Assembly: GCA_001970955.1 (NCBI GenBank)
Contig: MPUH01000443.1
Coordinates: 1 to 54,017, forward strand
Length of the DNA stretch: 54,017 nt
Direction: 5' to 3'
From: Stentor coeruleus
Lineage: Eukaryota; Ciliophora; Heterotrichea; Heterotrichida; Stentoridae
Positions 10,642 through 20,825 of this stretch are shown piece after piece. The translations under genes and the position numbers were made by a program. Positions within the stretch are counted from its first letter, which is position 1. Each line of letters begins with the position of its first letter. Under the pieces are notes generated by a model. It had not been told where the DNA came from. It made no database searches and saw nothing but the letters and a program-made list of their open reading frames with translations.

Positions 10642-12093
10642 ATGGAAGAGCGTGCAAAACTAAAAACATCAAAGATGCTAAAGAGGCCTGCATCGAAACT
10701 AACTAAGCCTATTGCAAGTAGTTCAAAATCATCAAAAACAAGTCCTCTAGATTTAAAAAGAAAAGTGCAGAGCCAGATAAAAGTCAATCCTGTTCTCAAA
10801 GATTCAAATAGTAAATATTCAATTGACAATCAAGAAAACAGCCTAAGGCCATATACTGGTGCTCCTCATCATCGTCGAGTAAAATCAGACCCTGTTCCTA
10901 ATTCCCCATATATTCCTCTTAAAAAACCAACAAAAAATACTCAGGCAGTGAAAAAAACTACAAATGCTTCATCAAAACCATCAAGAGGACATAGGAGAAC
11001 TAACTCAGACAATGAAAATTTGAAGAAAATCGCCTCAAATCATTTTTTCATAAGCAATACTGAGGAACATGATAAAGATCAAATCATTGAAAGCATTAGA
11101 TCCTCATTTCTTATGGGAATTCCTTTTGTAACTACTATAGACTACTATAAAATCGGGAAACCTTTAGGAAAAGGTGCTTTCGGCAAGGTTTATTTGGGAG
11201 TCCACAAACTTTCAGGACTTCGTGTGGCTGTGAAAACTATAGAAAAATCATTCATGCAGGATGAAAGAACCCGGAAAAAAGTTTTTCAGGAAGTATATAT
11301 TATGAATAAAATACATGATAAAAACGTTATTAGATTACTTGAACTCTTTGAATCACCTAGACATTTAATGATTGTTCTTGAATATGCTGGAGGTGGAGAC
11401 TTACTACAGTTGCTTAGAGCTAGAGGAAAACTTTCAGAATCTGAAGCTCGCCCTATATTTAAACAAATAGTTGATGCAGTAATCGCATGTCATAACGAAG
11501 AAATAATTCACAGAGACATAAAACTCGACAACATTCTTCTCAATGAAGAAATGACGCTTATAAAACTTTGTGACTTTGGAGTAAGCAGAGTAGCTAAGCC
11601 AGGTTTTAAAATAAACGAGCAATGTGGGACTCCAGCTTATTTAGCACCAGAAATTATAGTAAACGAGGGTTATGAGCCATTTTTTGTTGATGTCTGGAGC
11701 ATGGGTATTCTTCTATATGCTTTACTAAGTGCTACTGTACCTTTTAAAGCAAAAACTATCCCAGAACTCCATAAAATCATACTTCGAGGTAAATATATTT
11801 TTCCAGATTATTTTTCAGAATGTGTAAAAGATTTTATTACAGAAATGCTAAACCCAATACCACATTTAAGAATTAAATTGAATGATTTGAAAAAGCATGC
11901 TTGGTTTTCGGTTGATACACTAGACTCTAGTTTTCATTCAACAAAAGACTCATATACTCCAAATCGGCATAATAATATTCTCAATGCTTTAAGAGAGTAT
12001 GGATTTCTTGCAGAGTTTGTGGAGAGCTCGTTGAAAAATAGAGATATCAATCATGCCACTGCTAGCTATAATCTTCTAGATATAAATATGTAA
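10642..12093 (+). CDS. Ser/Thr protein kinase, CAMK-like
   Basis: A 483-residue protein with a disordered basic N-tail (1-165) and a complete kinase domain (about 168-425). The glycine loop is GKGAFGKV (176-183), the ATP lysine is in VAVK (K198), the catalytic loop is HRDIKLDN (290-297), DFG is at 311-313 and APE at 335-337; all key residues are intact, so it should be active. The sequence after APE (VDVWSMGILLYALL) fits the CAMK/SNF1 side of the kinome. The N-tail carries two related basic sites, RRVKSDP and RRTNSD. The first matches a 14-3-3 mode I pattern (RxxSxP), suggesting regulation by phosphorylation. There is no recognisable C-terminal regulatory domain. Confidence 0.92.
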   Translation: MEERAKLKTSKMLKRPASKLTKPIASSSKSSKTSPLDLKRKVQSQIKVNPVLKDSNSKYSIDNQENSLRPYTGAPHHRRVKSDPVPNSPYIPLKKPTKNTQAVKKTTNASSKPSRGHRRTNSDNENLKKIASNHFFISNTEEHDKDQIIESIRSSFLMGIPFVTTIDYYKIGKPLGKGAFGKVYLGVHKLSGLRVAVKTIEKSFMQDERTRKKVFQEVYIMNKIHDKNVIRLLELFESPRHLMIVLEYAGGGDLLQLLRARGKLSESEARPIFKQIVDAVIACHNEEIIHRDIKLDNILLNEEMTLIKLCDFGVSRVAKPGFKINEQCGTPAYLAPEIIVNEGYEPFFVDVWSMGILLYALLSATVPFKAKTIPELHKIILRGKYIFPDYFSECVKDFITEMLNPIPHLRIKLNDLKKHAWFSVDTLDSSFHSTKDSYTPNRHNNILNALREYGFLAEFVESSLKNRDINHATASYNLLDINM

Positions 12094-12300
12094 TGGGCTT
12101 TTGAATAACAATTTAATGAACAGAGAATAATTGAAAGGTGGTTTAATGAAAATAAATATTGAGTTTTATGAATTATTTGTGAGGAATAAGAGTAGATTAT
12201 GATATAAGATTATTGATATAATGATATATAATATTAGCTAAATTTTTGTGAATTTATTAAGTAAAGACTAATTTTATTTTGGATAACTTAAATTAAGCTT

Positions 12301-12561
12301 CTATTGAGGCTTTTTTTCTTGATCCTTGCTTTTATTTTTCTTCTCAAGTTTATTCATCTTCCTTTTCTTTTTTAAAGCTTGAATCTCAGGGTCCTTCTCG
12401 CTGATCTTATGGCGAACTTGTTCCATTTTCGCTTCTAGTCGTCCCTGTAGTTCACTTCTTGATAGAGTCTGTGGTGGCAAAGGCTGCGAAGCCTCATTTT
12501 CTCCAGGAAAACTGTCAACAATACTCTTGAAGAACTTGAAATCTTCATCAAGCCTTTCCAT
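12301..12561 (-). CDS. Small SURF6/RRP14-like protein
   Basis: An 86-residue protein, ATG at 12561, starting only 32 bp after the acyl-CoA synthetase stop on the same strand. Residues about 33-52 (SRSELQGRLEAKMEQVR) resemble the start of the SURF6 domain of nucleolar RRP14/SURF6 proteins, 'R.eL..RLhaKieelR.kR', and the tail is Lys-rich. SURF6 proteins act in ribosomal RNA processing and are normally much longer. The frame ends well before the converging kinase gene, so this is either a very short member or a chance similarity to a basic helix. The gene itself looks real by codon use; the family call is weak. Confidence 0.5.
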   Translation of the reverse strand: MERLDEDFKFFKSIVDSFPGENEASQPLPPQTLSRSELQGRLEAKMEQVRHKISEKDPEIQALKKKRKMNKLEKKNKSKDQEKKPQ

Positions 12562-12593
12562 TTATATTCTAACTATATTTAATATGTAAAATG

Positions 12594-14670
12594 TTAATTA
12601 CTGAGACCTTCAGAGTACATTTTATTAATAATTTCTTGATATTTCTGCTTAGCCGAATGCCTTTTAAGTTTTTGTGTTGGTGTTAACAAATCATCAGAAG
12701 TCCACATTTCGCTTTCCAATGATATTTTTTTTACCATTTCAAAACCAAGCAGTTTATTTTCTATAGCTTTTTCTTTCATACTTTTCATAACTACCACTTC
12801 CAAAGTTTTGATTTTGCAAACTTCACTTATGCTCATATTTTTATCATAACCTTCATTACAAAGCCAATTATGTCTTACAAATTCTTCATTTATAACAACA
12901 ATTCCAATAAGATAAGTCTCTAACGAGTCTCCATAAACAAAAATTTGTGAAACAAAAGGACTACTAAGATAAATATTTTCAATTTTCTCAGCGGCAACAT
13001 ATTCTCCCTGCGCAAGTTTAAAGCAATTTTTTTTTCTATCAATAATACTTAATGCTTTATTTTCAGGTAAAATCGCTCCAATATCCCCAGTATGAAGCCA
13101 GCCTTCTTCATCTATAATCTCTCTAGTCAATTCAGGAGACTTAAAATATCCTTGAAAATTTGAAGGCCCTCTTATGCAAACTTCTCCTCTAGGCATTGAT
13201 CTACCTAATTTATCAACATCTGCATTTGTGTATTCCATTTCTGTAACATCAATTAATTTAATTTCTATATGATGCATAGGCCCACCAACATGACCTAATG
13301 ATGTATCATTAGCATATGTTATAGTACTACCAGTACAACCTTCAGTCAAACCATATCCTTCTAAAAACGCACAACTAAAACATACACGGAGGAATCTTAA
13401 GACTTCTGGAGCTATAGGAGCTGAACCTGTAACCAATATCCGCACATGTCCTCCAATCATATTTTGAAAGGATTTCATAACTAACTTATCATAAATTTTG
13501 TGTGTGGTTTTCTTTTTTGTATCATAGTTTTCTAGTTTAACTCTAAATGCCCTTTGGATAAACTTTTTCCTTGTCCCTGTTGAAAGGTTAATAATATCCT
13601 CAATTTTATCTTTGAGTCTTTTGAATATCCTTGGTACAGAAACAAATACTGTAGGACGAAGAATGCTCATATCTTCAAATAAAGCTGAGATATCCCCATG
13701 ATAAAATCCTATTGAAGCTCCTGAACTTAACATTAAATGACATACTCCCCTTTCAAATATATGAGCAAGTGGGAGATATGAAAAATGAATATCATTAGGA
13801 TATATTCCCATCTTTGTATTTGTAATACCAGCTAAAGTAGAAACCATGTTTTTATGAGAGAGAATTGCCCCTTTAGAAATCCCTGTTGTCCCACTAGTAA
13901 AACAAATTGTAAACCAAGACTCAGGTGCTGGGGTTTTAATATTACATTTAATAGTTAGTTTCTTAAGTTCTTTCAAACTTATAAGATTCACCCCAGCAAC
14001 TTCAGAAGCTACAATATCAGGATCTTGTATTTTCTCAAAAACTATTATAGTTTTTAATGATGATATCCGGCCTTGTCCTTTTAGATTTAGTATTTTATTT
14101 AGCAATTTAAAAGTACAAGCTAAACCTTTCATTTGTATTTCATCTATAACTCTTTCTAAAGAATCTATTTGTTGCACATCATATAGTGGAATAGTTACTA
14201 TAGATTGACTAATACATGCTAAATCCATAAGTACCCATTCTATTCTATTAGGAGAATATATTCCAAAATATGCATTTCCAGTGTCGTCTGGGATATTTAA
14301 TTGTAAATAATCAAGTCCATATCCAATCTTTAGAACTTGATTCATTACAGGTGTCGTCTGGGATATTTAATTGTAAATAATCAAGTCCATATCCAATCTT
14401 TAGAACTTGATTCATTACAGAACTATAGCTTAACCATTTATAAGAAGTTTTACCATCTACTTTTCTTTGGTATCCTAGACAATTGTTATGTCCCCATTTT
14501 GTTGCTGATGATATAAAACTTTCGTATAAAGTTGTAGCTTTAGATGGAAGATCTATTTGCATATATTTTTTTGCTTCAGGATGGATATAAATACTACTTT
14601 CTCCTGCTCGTGCTGATCCTGATATTTCAGTAGAGTATGTGATATTTTCTTTAGAACTCCCTTTGCCCAT
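12594..14670 (-). CDS. Long-chain acyl-CoA synthetase (frame broken by a 70-bp tandem duplication)
   Basis: ATG at 14670. The frame is broken by an exact 70-bp tandem duplication (14281-14350 and 14351-14420). Counting that stretch once leaves 669 codons, so 668 residues, the usual ACSL length. Motifs include the AMP-binding loop FTSGTTGISKG (about 234-244), GYGLTEG, HTGDIG and the fatty-acyl signature region DRKKNCFKLAQGEYV. ACSLs activate fatty acids with ATP and CoA for lipid synthesis or oxidation. The N-terminus MGKGSSK fits an N-myristoylation signal (Gly2, Ser6), which would anchor the enzyme to membranes instead of the usual transmembrane helix. The start lies 24 bp after the upstream gene on the same strand. 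Confidence 0.88.
14281..14420. repeat. Exact 70-bp tandem duplication inside the acyl-CoA synthetase gene
   Basis: Bases 14281-14350 and 14351-14420 are identical and directly adjacent, with no N between them. Seventy is not a multiple of three, so the second copy shifts the frame in a gene that is otherwise intact. Either this is an assembly artefact like the N-flanked duplications, or a real young mutation on some copies of the chromosome. Confidence 0.9.
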
Positions 14671-14694
14671 TATTGTTAAAATTATTATTACAAA

Positions 14695-16122
14695 CTAGAG
14701 TTGAGTTGCTGTTGAATATGGAGTCATTGAGATTTTTGATGAGTGCAAACGAGAACGAGTTGGTTTTGTTGGAGAAATACGAAATTTTGGAGTGTAAATC
14801 CAGAGATTAGATACTTTACTAGGGCTGAGTGTTTTTACAGGGCTGCCTGAATCTGTTGAATTTCTTTTTAAAATAACTTTTTTAGCTTCACTAGTTGATC
14901 TTTTAATTAAATCACTTTGTTTCTTTTTTTTACTACCTCTTTGCATCTGCATAATAGGAGTAAGCGGCCTAAGTTTTTCATAAGCATTAATAGTCTCATA
15001 ATCTGGTTCATCAATCTTAAACAAGTTTGTAAACCTATTAGCAGTAATGATTTTTTTACATTCCTCATCCATAATCTGAGTAATTTTCTCAGTTCTAGCA
15101 TTTTTAGGTTCACTAGACACACTCGCTAGATGTATAAGCAATTCTTCCATATCTTCTTTCACAACATTTACACAAGGCTGTTCTTCAACTGGTTCAGGTT
15201 GTTTAGGTGTATTTAAAGTAGTAGTAACAATATGACTTGCATGAATAAGCCAAATTCTATGGTTTTCATCTTTTAGGAATTCACCTCGAATATACTCTAG
15301 TCTTAAGTTAAGAAACTTCTCAAACACATAATAAAGCTTTTTGTATATTAATTCTGTGTACTTTATCTTATCTTGTTCATATAAATTATTTTCGTTATCT
15401 TCAGAGTCGTTTTGAATTGATGTAAAAATATCTGAAGTTTCATATCCTTCAAATGAGTATCCATGAACAAAACTTTCACCTATCCCATTCCTACATTTTA
15501 AAACAGTTTGAATATAAGCCAATGTTCTCCAAAGCATACTACTAGGTCGTTGCCAAAGAAGACCCATAAATTCATTTTCACTCATGATTTTCATAGCTCC
15601 TTCTTCATCAGATGAAGAATAATCTTCTATATCATTAGTTTTGTTTTTAGACATAAACCTTAAGCATGCAACTTCTTTTCCATAATCTGCTCCAGCACCT
15701 GATAACATAACTTTGCTTGTAATTTGTGAGACTTCTTCTCTTTTTCTAGTTCTACTGGTATTGCAAATTACTTTTATGATCTCTTGAGACTTTAGTTTAT
15801 CATTGGCTTTTGTGTATTTTAGCGATCGGTCTCTACTAAACTGAAGGAAGCCATAAGGATGTCCATAACGATAAATCACTGTATCTGGGATATTGAATTT
15901 AATTGGACAATCATTGCAAATCTCACCTAGTTTTTCTATAAGCCAGGTATAACCTTTAGATGAATACCCATCCATTTTCAGTGTTGATGTTTTTACTCGT
16001 CTAGCATTACACTTTCCACTTGATTCTAAGTAACAAATTTTGCATCTACAAGAAAACCTAAAACTTGCTTGTTCAGTAGTTAATGATCCTTTTGTTTCTT
16101 GATATAAATCGCTTGCTATCAT
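14695..16122 (-). CDS. Uncharacterised protein with Cys-rich N-terminus
   Basis: A 475-residue protein, ATG at 16122, ending 24 bp before the acyl-CoA synthetase start. The first 75 residues hold clustered cysteines (CRCKICYLE, a later GKC, then ICNDC) that could bind a metal. Residues about 100-330 are mixed, with an acidic patch (DYSSSDEEG) and an aromatic segment (RGEFLKDENHRIWLIHAS) that has the rhythm of a folded domain. The last 110 residues are basic, Ser/Thr/Pro-rich and probably disordered (SPVKTLSPSK). No membrane segments. I do not recognise the family. Confidence 0.7.
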   Translation of the reverse strand: MIASDLYQETKGSLTTEQASFRFSCRCKICYLESSGKCNARRVKTSTLKMDGYSSKGYTWLIEKLGEICNDCPIKFNIPDTVIYRYGHPYGFLQFSRDRSLKYTKANDKLKSQEIIKVICNTSRTRKREEVSQITSKVMLSGAGADYGKEVACLRFMSKNKTNDIEDYSSSDEEGAMKIMSENEFMGLLWQRPSSMLWRTLAYIQTVLKCRNGIGESFVHGYSFEGYETSDIFTSIQNDSEDNENNLYEQDKIKYTELIYKKLYYVFEKFLNLRLEYIRGEFLKDENHRIWLIHASHIVTTTLNTPKQPEPVEEQPCVNVVKEDMEELLIHLASVSSEPKNARTEKITQIMDEECKKIITANRFTNLFKIDEPDYETINAYEKLRPLTPIMQMQRGSKKKKQSDLIKRSTSEAKKVILKRNSTDSGSPVKTLSPSKVSNLWIYTPKFRISPTKPTRSRLHSSKISMTPYSTATQL

Positions 16123-16448
16123 AGTAATTTAAATAATAATGTTTGGAATACTTATTGATATGATTTAATGAAAAAATCAATTAGCATGTAATTGAGAAAA
16201 TATTTTTAAGTTGGCAAATTGCTGAGGTACTGAGGAGAAATATTTGTTAAGGGGAGAAATGAAGGTATTCATAAAGGTAATATTAGCTTATTCTATAATT
16301 TTAAAATATCTACAATAAAGTATTTGATTAACATACTGATCTTATCAATTTTAAACTAAACACTAATGAATTTAAATTATATAAGATTATAAACCATTTA
16401 TTTATATTACAAATACAATCAAGTCTACTATCAAAGTTACACATTAAA
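16123..16448. other. Intergenic, nothing seen
   Basis: AT-rich spacer between two minus-strand genes; no feature recognised. Confidence 0.6.
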
Positions 16449-17096
16449 TTATTTTGCTTTTGGGATAGGTGGTCTAGTTTTATCTTTATATAAGCTATTC
16501 TTATCATTAGTTATTTTCCGATGCTCTGAACTATGATTTTGTGCTTGTTTATTATTATTTTTCAGCAATTTCCTTTGCTTAGGTGATGTTTTACTAGGTT
16601 CTCTAAAGATTTTAATTTTATCTTTAACACTCTCATTCATACCAAATTCATCAATCCTTTGCTTTTTATTTTTAGTATTTCTCTTCAATACTTTATCCGA
16701 ATTATTAGAAAATCTCGCATTGTATATCAGTGGAGAAAACGTGCAGGACTGTAATTCATTAATTTCTTTCTGTTTTCTCAAAAAAGATTTCCTATTTTCT
16801 GATAGTTGATAGTTGAATAAAAGTCTCTGAACTGTGTCTCTTGCATTAGCTCTTGGTGATGGGGTCTTTACAAAATTTGAGTCAATTTTGTACTTAATGT
16901 TCATATTGACTTGTTTTAAAAGTTCATTGTACTCAAAAGTATTTGGATTAGATGTTGTTTTATTTAATATAGGTATTTGAGTTTTTTTTTTTAGTATTTT
17001 GGCTCTTAAGTTGTATGAAGCTGGTGATTGGAGAGAGTTTATTGCAAAAGTGTCGCCTTCAAGATCTATTTCTTCAAACTCACTAAAAACTGACAT
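16449..17096 (-). CDS. Basic uncharacterised protein with a CTFxP motif
   Basis: A 215-residue protein, ATG at 17096. It is Lys/Asn-rich and mostly disordered. One segment, KEINELQSCTFSPLI (about residues 107-121), matches the short 'E...CTF.P.I' motif seen repeatedly in protist axonemal and centrosomal proteins; this link is from general knowledge and is weak on one copy. No domain, membrane segment or long coiled coil was found. Confidence 0.65.
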   Translation of the reverse strand: MSVFSEFEEIDLEGDTFAINSLQSPASYNLRAKILKKKTQIPILNKTTSNPNTFEYNELLKQVNMNIKYKIDSNFVKTPSPRANARDTVQRLLFNYQLSENRKSFLRKQKEINELQSCTFSPLIYNARFSNNSDKVLKRNTKNKKQRIDEFGMNESVKDKIKIFREPSKTSPKQRKLLKNNNKQAQNHSSEHRKITNDKNSLYKDKTRPPIPKAK

Positions 17097-17366
17097 TTTT
17101 CAAGTAAATTTTAAGTATTTTTGATATTCATGAGTTTTTTATTAATCGGAATACTTCTTGGTATGATGCGAAGAAGCTCCTAGTTTAGAAAAACCTCAAA
17201 TATCAGACTATAAAAAAATAGCTTACCCTCTAGAACAGCAAGTAAATTACTATCAAAAATGATCTAATAAAGCAAGTCGATTATAAATATAAGGTTGATT
17301 AGGAATATGGAAACCGTGAAAGAAAATTTCATAGACTCAGACAATATTTATAGAATTTACATTTTC

Positions 17367-18240
17367 CTATGCATAAACTATAATATTAGCATATTTCATA
17401 GATCCGATAAAGTTATCAAATAAATTTTTTACATTCTTCCTTCTCCAAACATATTCGATAAATTTTCACTTTATAGCTAAAACATTTTTTTGACAACTTA
17501 AGAGATTATACTTAATTTCGCTCCAGGTACCTTCTATATGATTTTTATGAGCTTACATCAAATACTATAATGTTTTCTAAATAATTGACTTTGAATGCTT
17601 GCAATTTAATCTTGTTAGTCCATTATAGCCATCCATCAGTTATATTATAGAATCTTCAATAGTATGAGCATTAATAATATCTAGCAATTTTTCAGCCTTT
17701 CTATTCACAATAACCCTAAGGAATTATTTTCTTTGAGGTGTTAGCTCAACATCATGACCACAAAGGTATTTTTCTCCCAAATATTAATTTGTCAATTTTA
17801 ACCTCGATTTTATACCTAATTATTTTTTCATCTTCATCACTATTTACCTGAACTATCTTATTATTTAGGCCCGCTCATTTTAGCAATAAGCATTTTTTAA
17901 TTTTTTCAATTTAAAGATAATACATAATCTTTTTAATGTAGTTTTAGAATTGAAGAAGACTAATCCTTACCAAATAGACTTTTTAAAATATTATAATTAT
18001 TCTTAGTATATTTGAAAAGCACTCGAGCATCTTTTAAAACATAAAATTTGCAATTTTTAAGTAATTCAAGTATTCTAGCTCTTAATAAATTACTTTTTTC
18101 TAGGTCAAATCCTATTAATTTTTTATAAAACAACAAAAAAAATTCAAAAAAAAAATCATCTGCACGTACTCTATTTATACATAAATTAAATATGAAAAAT
18201 GCATCTATGATTTGAATTTTTTCCTCACAGCCTTCTATTA
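17367..18240 (-). mobile_element. Relic of a Merlin/IS1595-like (ISXO2-type) DDE transposase
   Basis: Read on the minus strand, several frames broken by stops and frameshifts carry the landmarks of this family in the right order. First comes VKIDKLIFGRK (compare 'VeIDEs.FGkRK'), then FLRVIVNRKAEKLLDII followed by a TDGW / YNGL pair with HSKSII after it. Next is HIEGTWSEIKYNL, containing the conserved 'N.IEG.W..iK' Glu, and finally FIEYVWRRKN before the stop at 17367-17369. The 5' part (about 17955-18240) is open for some 95 codons but not recognisable. Terminal inverted repeats and target-site duplications were not found by eye. The copy is clearly dead. Merlin elements in eukaryotes are related to bacterial IS1016/IS1595. 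Confidence 0.75.
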
Positions 18241-18251
18241 CTCCAAATATA

Positions 18252-18542
18252 ATGTTTGATTACATAAAATGGGATATATATAGAGTTTTTGATAAAGTAA
18301 AATATTCACCAACTATCAAAAAGCGTATCAAAGGCGATTGTAACTGTAAAAACTGCACAAATCTGAATTTTTCCTTTAGAAACTCATGCAACCTTTGTGG
18401 CCACAGGAAAAATTCTCCAGCACTATTCAGCTGTGTACTTTACTTCGATATTAACACAATGAGTAATTCATACAAAAACCCATTCTCTAGCACTAATAGT
18501 CCAAAATTAGGATCTTTATCTTCTATTTCTGAGTTTTTCTAA
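18252..18542 (+). CDS. Small RanBP2-type zinc finger protein
   Basis: A 96-residue protein from ATG 18252. Residues about 28-53 hold C-x2-C-x10-C-x2-C (CNCKNC, then SCNLCG) with the 'NF.FR..C..C' core typical of RanBP2 zinc fingers, though the usual Trp before the first Cys is Cys here (GDC for GDW). RanBP2 fingers bind single-stranded RNA or ubiquitin. The remainder is Ser/Asn-rich. It starts 12 bp from the transposase relic on the opposite strand, so it may be a surviving fragment of a longer gene; I favour a small real gene because the finger is intact. Confidence 0.6.
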   Translation: MFDYIKWDIYRVFDKVKYSPTIKKRIKGDCNCKNCTNLNFSFRNSCNLCGHRKNSPALFSCVLYFDINTMSNSYKNPFSSTNSPKLGSLSSISEFF

Positions 18543-18654
18543 ATAAATTTCCTACAAAAACCAAGTGAGATTTACCCTCTTACAGAAAGACACTTCCATC
18601 AATAAACCTAATAAAATAATGTAATTACTTGAATTTAAAATATGTTTATATAAT

Positions 18655-19125
18655 ATGTCTAACTTTTTCCCTATGAGAAATAATCAGCAAAATGAAGTTG
18701 AAGGCTGCTTTCCATCATTAACGCTTACAGAGAGACTAATCGCATTTGCAGCTTGTGTGTGTATTGGAATAGTACTTGATATTCTTGCTTGGTTTTCAGT
18801 TTTAAAGATTATAGCTGGAAAACCACAGACCTTTGCTATATGTTTTTCTTTAGGAATACTTGTTTCTATGGCGGGATCAGGGTTTTTGATTGGATTTAAG
18901 AGACAATGCAGAATGATGTTTAAACCGAGTAGATTCATAGTTACAATAGTCTTTCTGAGTGCACTTATTTTAACTTTGATTTCAGCTTTGATTCTTAAAA
19001 GCAGATTACTAACTTTTATTTTTATGCTTGTGGAAATTGTGGCTTACATATGGTATGTACTTAGCTATTTGCCTTTTGCTCAGAAACTGGTTATTAAATT
19101 TTGTGGAGCTTGGTGTAAGGACTAA
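18655..19125 (+). CDS. SFT2-like vesicle transport membrane protein
   Basis: A 156-residue protein with four membrane helices at about 28-50, 57-80, 93-113 and 118-138. The family signature is clear: LTLTERLIAFAAC before helix 1, a GFKRQCRMMF loop after helix 2, and IWYVLSYLPFA near the end (compare 'A..WY.LSYiPfAr'). SFT2/SFT2D proteins sit in Golgi and endosome membranes and help fusion of endosome-derived vesicles with the late Golgi. The length equals that of SFT2D proteins. ATG 18655 puts a short hydrophilic N-tail before helix 1, as expected. Confidence 0.9.
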   Translation: MSNFFPMRNNQQNEVEGCFPSLTLTERLIAFAACVCIGIVLDILAWFSVLKIIAGKPQTFAICFSLGILVSMAGSGFLIGFKRQCRMMFKPSRFIVTIVFLSALILTLISALILKSRLLTFIFMLVEIVAYIWYVLSYLPFAQKLVIKFCGAWCKD

Positions 19126-19279
19126 AATTCTTAATATTTTTTTTCTTTAGATTTTCTTGATAACTACTTTTTGATATGTCCTTTAATAAATATGATGAGG
19201 ATTTTGAAAATTATTTTAAGTCATGAGATAATAGAAAAATTATTAAGCGATTTTATCTTGCTATTTTGTTCTGATATAA

Positions 19280-20596
19280 ATGTCTTTTGTAAATCTTGTT
19301 CAAAAGCGGTATTTCCAAAGTCAAAATAATTTCATATCAGGTGTCCAAATTATTGTAACTTAAACTCAGGTTAATAAAGAAATGACTATTGACGAAATTA
19401 AAGTAGTCAGTCTCAAATGCATGTTGTTGGAACGAGCTGGGGAGCCAGAAGAAATCGCAAAAACCTGCCCAAAAGTAGAAGAATTAGATATTTCTGAAAC
19501 AAGCATTCACAACTGGGCTGAGGTAATCAATATAGTGTCCCAGCTTCCAGTATATCTCATTTAGGCTCTCTATTTCCTTGATCTCACCAGACTACGCATT
19601 GACCCAGAAACATTTTCAGAAAATGATGAACATTCTTATCCTAACTTGAAATCCCTTGTATTTGGAAGATGCTCATTACCAGCTGAAAAATTAAGAATTC
19701 TAAGTTCAACCTTTCCCAACATTATATCATTAGAATTCAGAGGGAGCATTTTAGATATTCCAGGTATCTTTATTCAAAATTCTTTCAAAAACCTGATTAA
19801 ACTCAATTTAGCTTATTGTAAGCTTAAGAACTTTCAAGATCTTGAAGTTTTATCTCTGTATGAAAATCTAGCTGAACTTAAACTTTGCAATAATCCCATA
19901 GAAAAAGTCATAGAACTAGGAGGATTTCCAAAACTAAGAAAAATTAACTTAGAAGGGATAATGATTCTTGACTTGCCCTCAATTTATGCATTAAATTCAT
20001 ACCCTGCACTTACTGAAATAAGAGTTGGAAATACTCCTCTTTGTAATAGACTCAGGGATCATCTGAGAAAAGTTCTAATGACTTATCTTTTCAAAGCTAC
20101 AAAAATCAACGGAGGTTATGTTGATAAGAAAGAAAGAACTTTACATGAAAGACAGTTTATAAGAGATTTTAGTGATCCAAACAATTGGACTTCTCATGTT
20201 AAATCTTCTGAATACCTTGATAAACTTGTAGGCTTTCATTTAGAGCCAGAAGAAATTGAGATTAATGAAAAAATCTTCCAAAGCGTATTGAAAACTCATG
20301 GACAAGTGCATAAATTCGCAGAAATTAATTTGGATCCACCCACAACAGCAAATTTGATTTTTGAAACTGAAGATGGGCGTAAAGAAGTCCGTGAAGTCCC
20401 ACTAACTTGGAATGTAAGTAATTTGAAAAAACTCTGTAAAAGTCTCTTTCAAATTCCAGAGAAAAAACAAAAACTTTACTATCTAGATTGTGAAGTTCCA
20501 ATGTATGGTATGGAGCTTCTAAGGTTTAATAATAAAGTTCTGAGAACTTTAAAAATAAAAGACAATGATGTGATTACTGTTAGAGAAAAAGATTAA
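19280..20596 (+). CDS. TBCEL: Tubulin cofactor E-like protein (TBCEL), two 15-nt introns
   Basis: Exons 19280-19354, 19370-19549 and 19565-20596 give 428 residues, close to TBCEL length. Introns 19355-19369 and 19550-19564 are both phase 0 and each contains an in-frame stop, so splicing is needed. The protein has a TBCE-type entry (VVSLKCMLLERAGEPEEI, compare 'vsLr...v..aGe..ei'), leucine-rich repeats at about 60-240, and a C-terminal ubiquitin-like domain ending LKIKDNDVITV. No CAP-Gly domain is visible and there is no room for one after SFT2, which argues for TBCEL, a tubulin-destabilising chaperone, over TBCE. The start at 19280 is inferred from frame and the TBCE-like linker; ATG 19382 is the fallback. 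Confidence 0.85.
19355..19369 (+). other. 15-nt intron in TBCEL (phase 0)
   Basis: The sequence is gtaacttaaactcag. It carries an in-frame TAA, and its removal joins a 25-codon first exon to the main frame. Confidence 0.75.
19550..19564 (+). other. 15-nt intron in TBCEL (phase 0)
   Basis: The sequence is gtatatctcatttag. It ends in an in-frame TAG; removing it joins two leucine-rich segments in one frame. Confidence 0.95.
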
Positions 20597-20825
20597 TCTT
20601 GCTATATTTATTAAATTTCTAATTCTTCTGTTTCATATTTTTTCATACAAGATTTAAATTTCTTTCATAACGATTTTTTACGACTTAATACAACTTTTTT
20701 GTAATATTTAAGTCTGCTAGCTTTTATTTTATATATTTTTAAGCCTACAAGTTCATTATGAAAAATAGCCCGGTCTAAATTATTTAAACCCATATTGGCT
20801 TATTATGAAATTATAATTAACGTTA

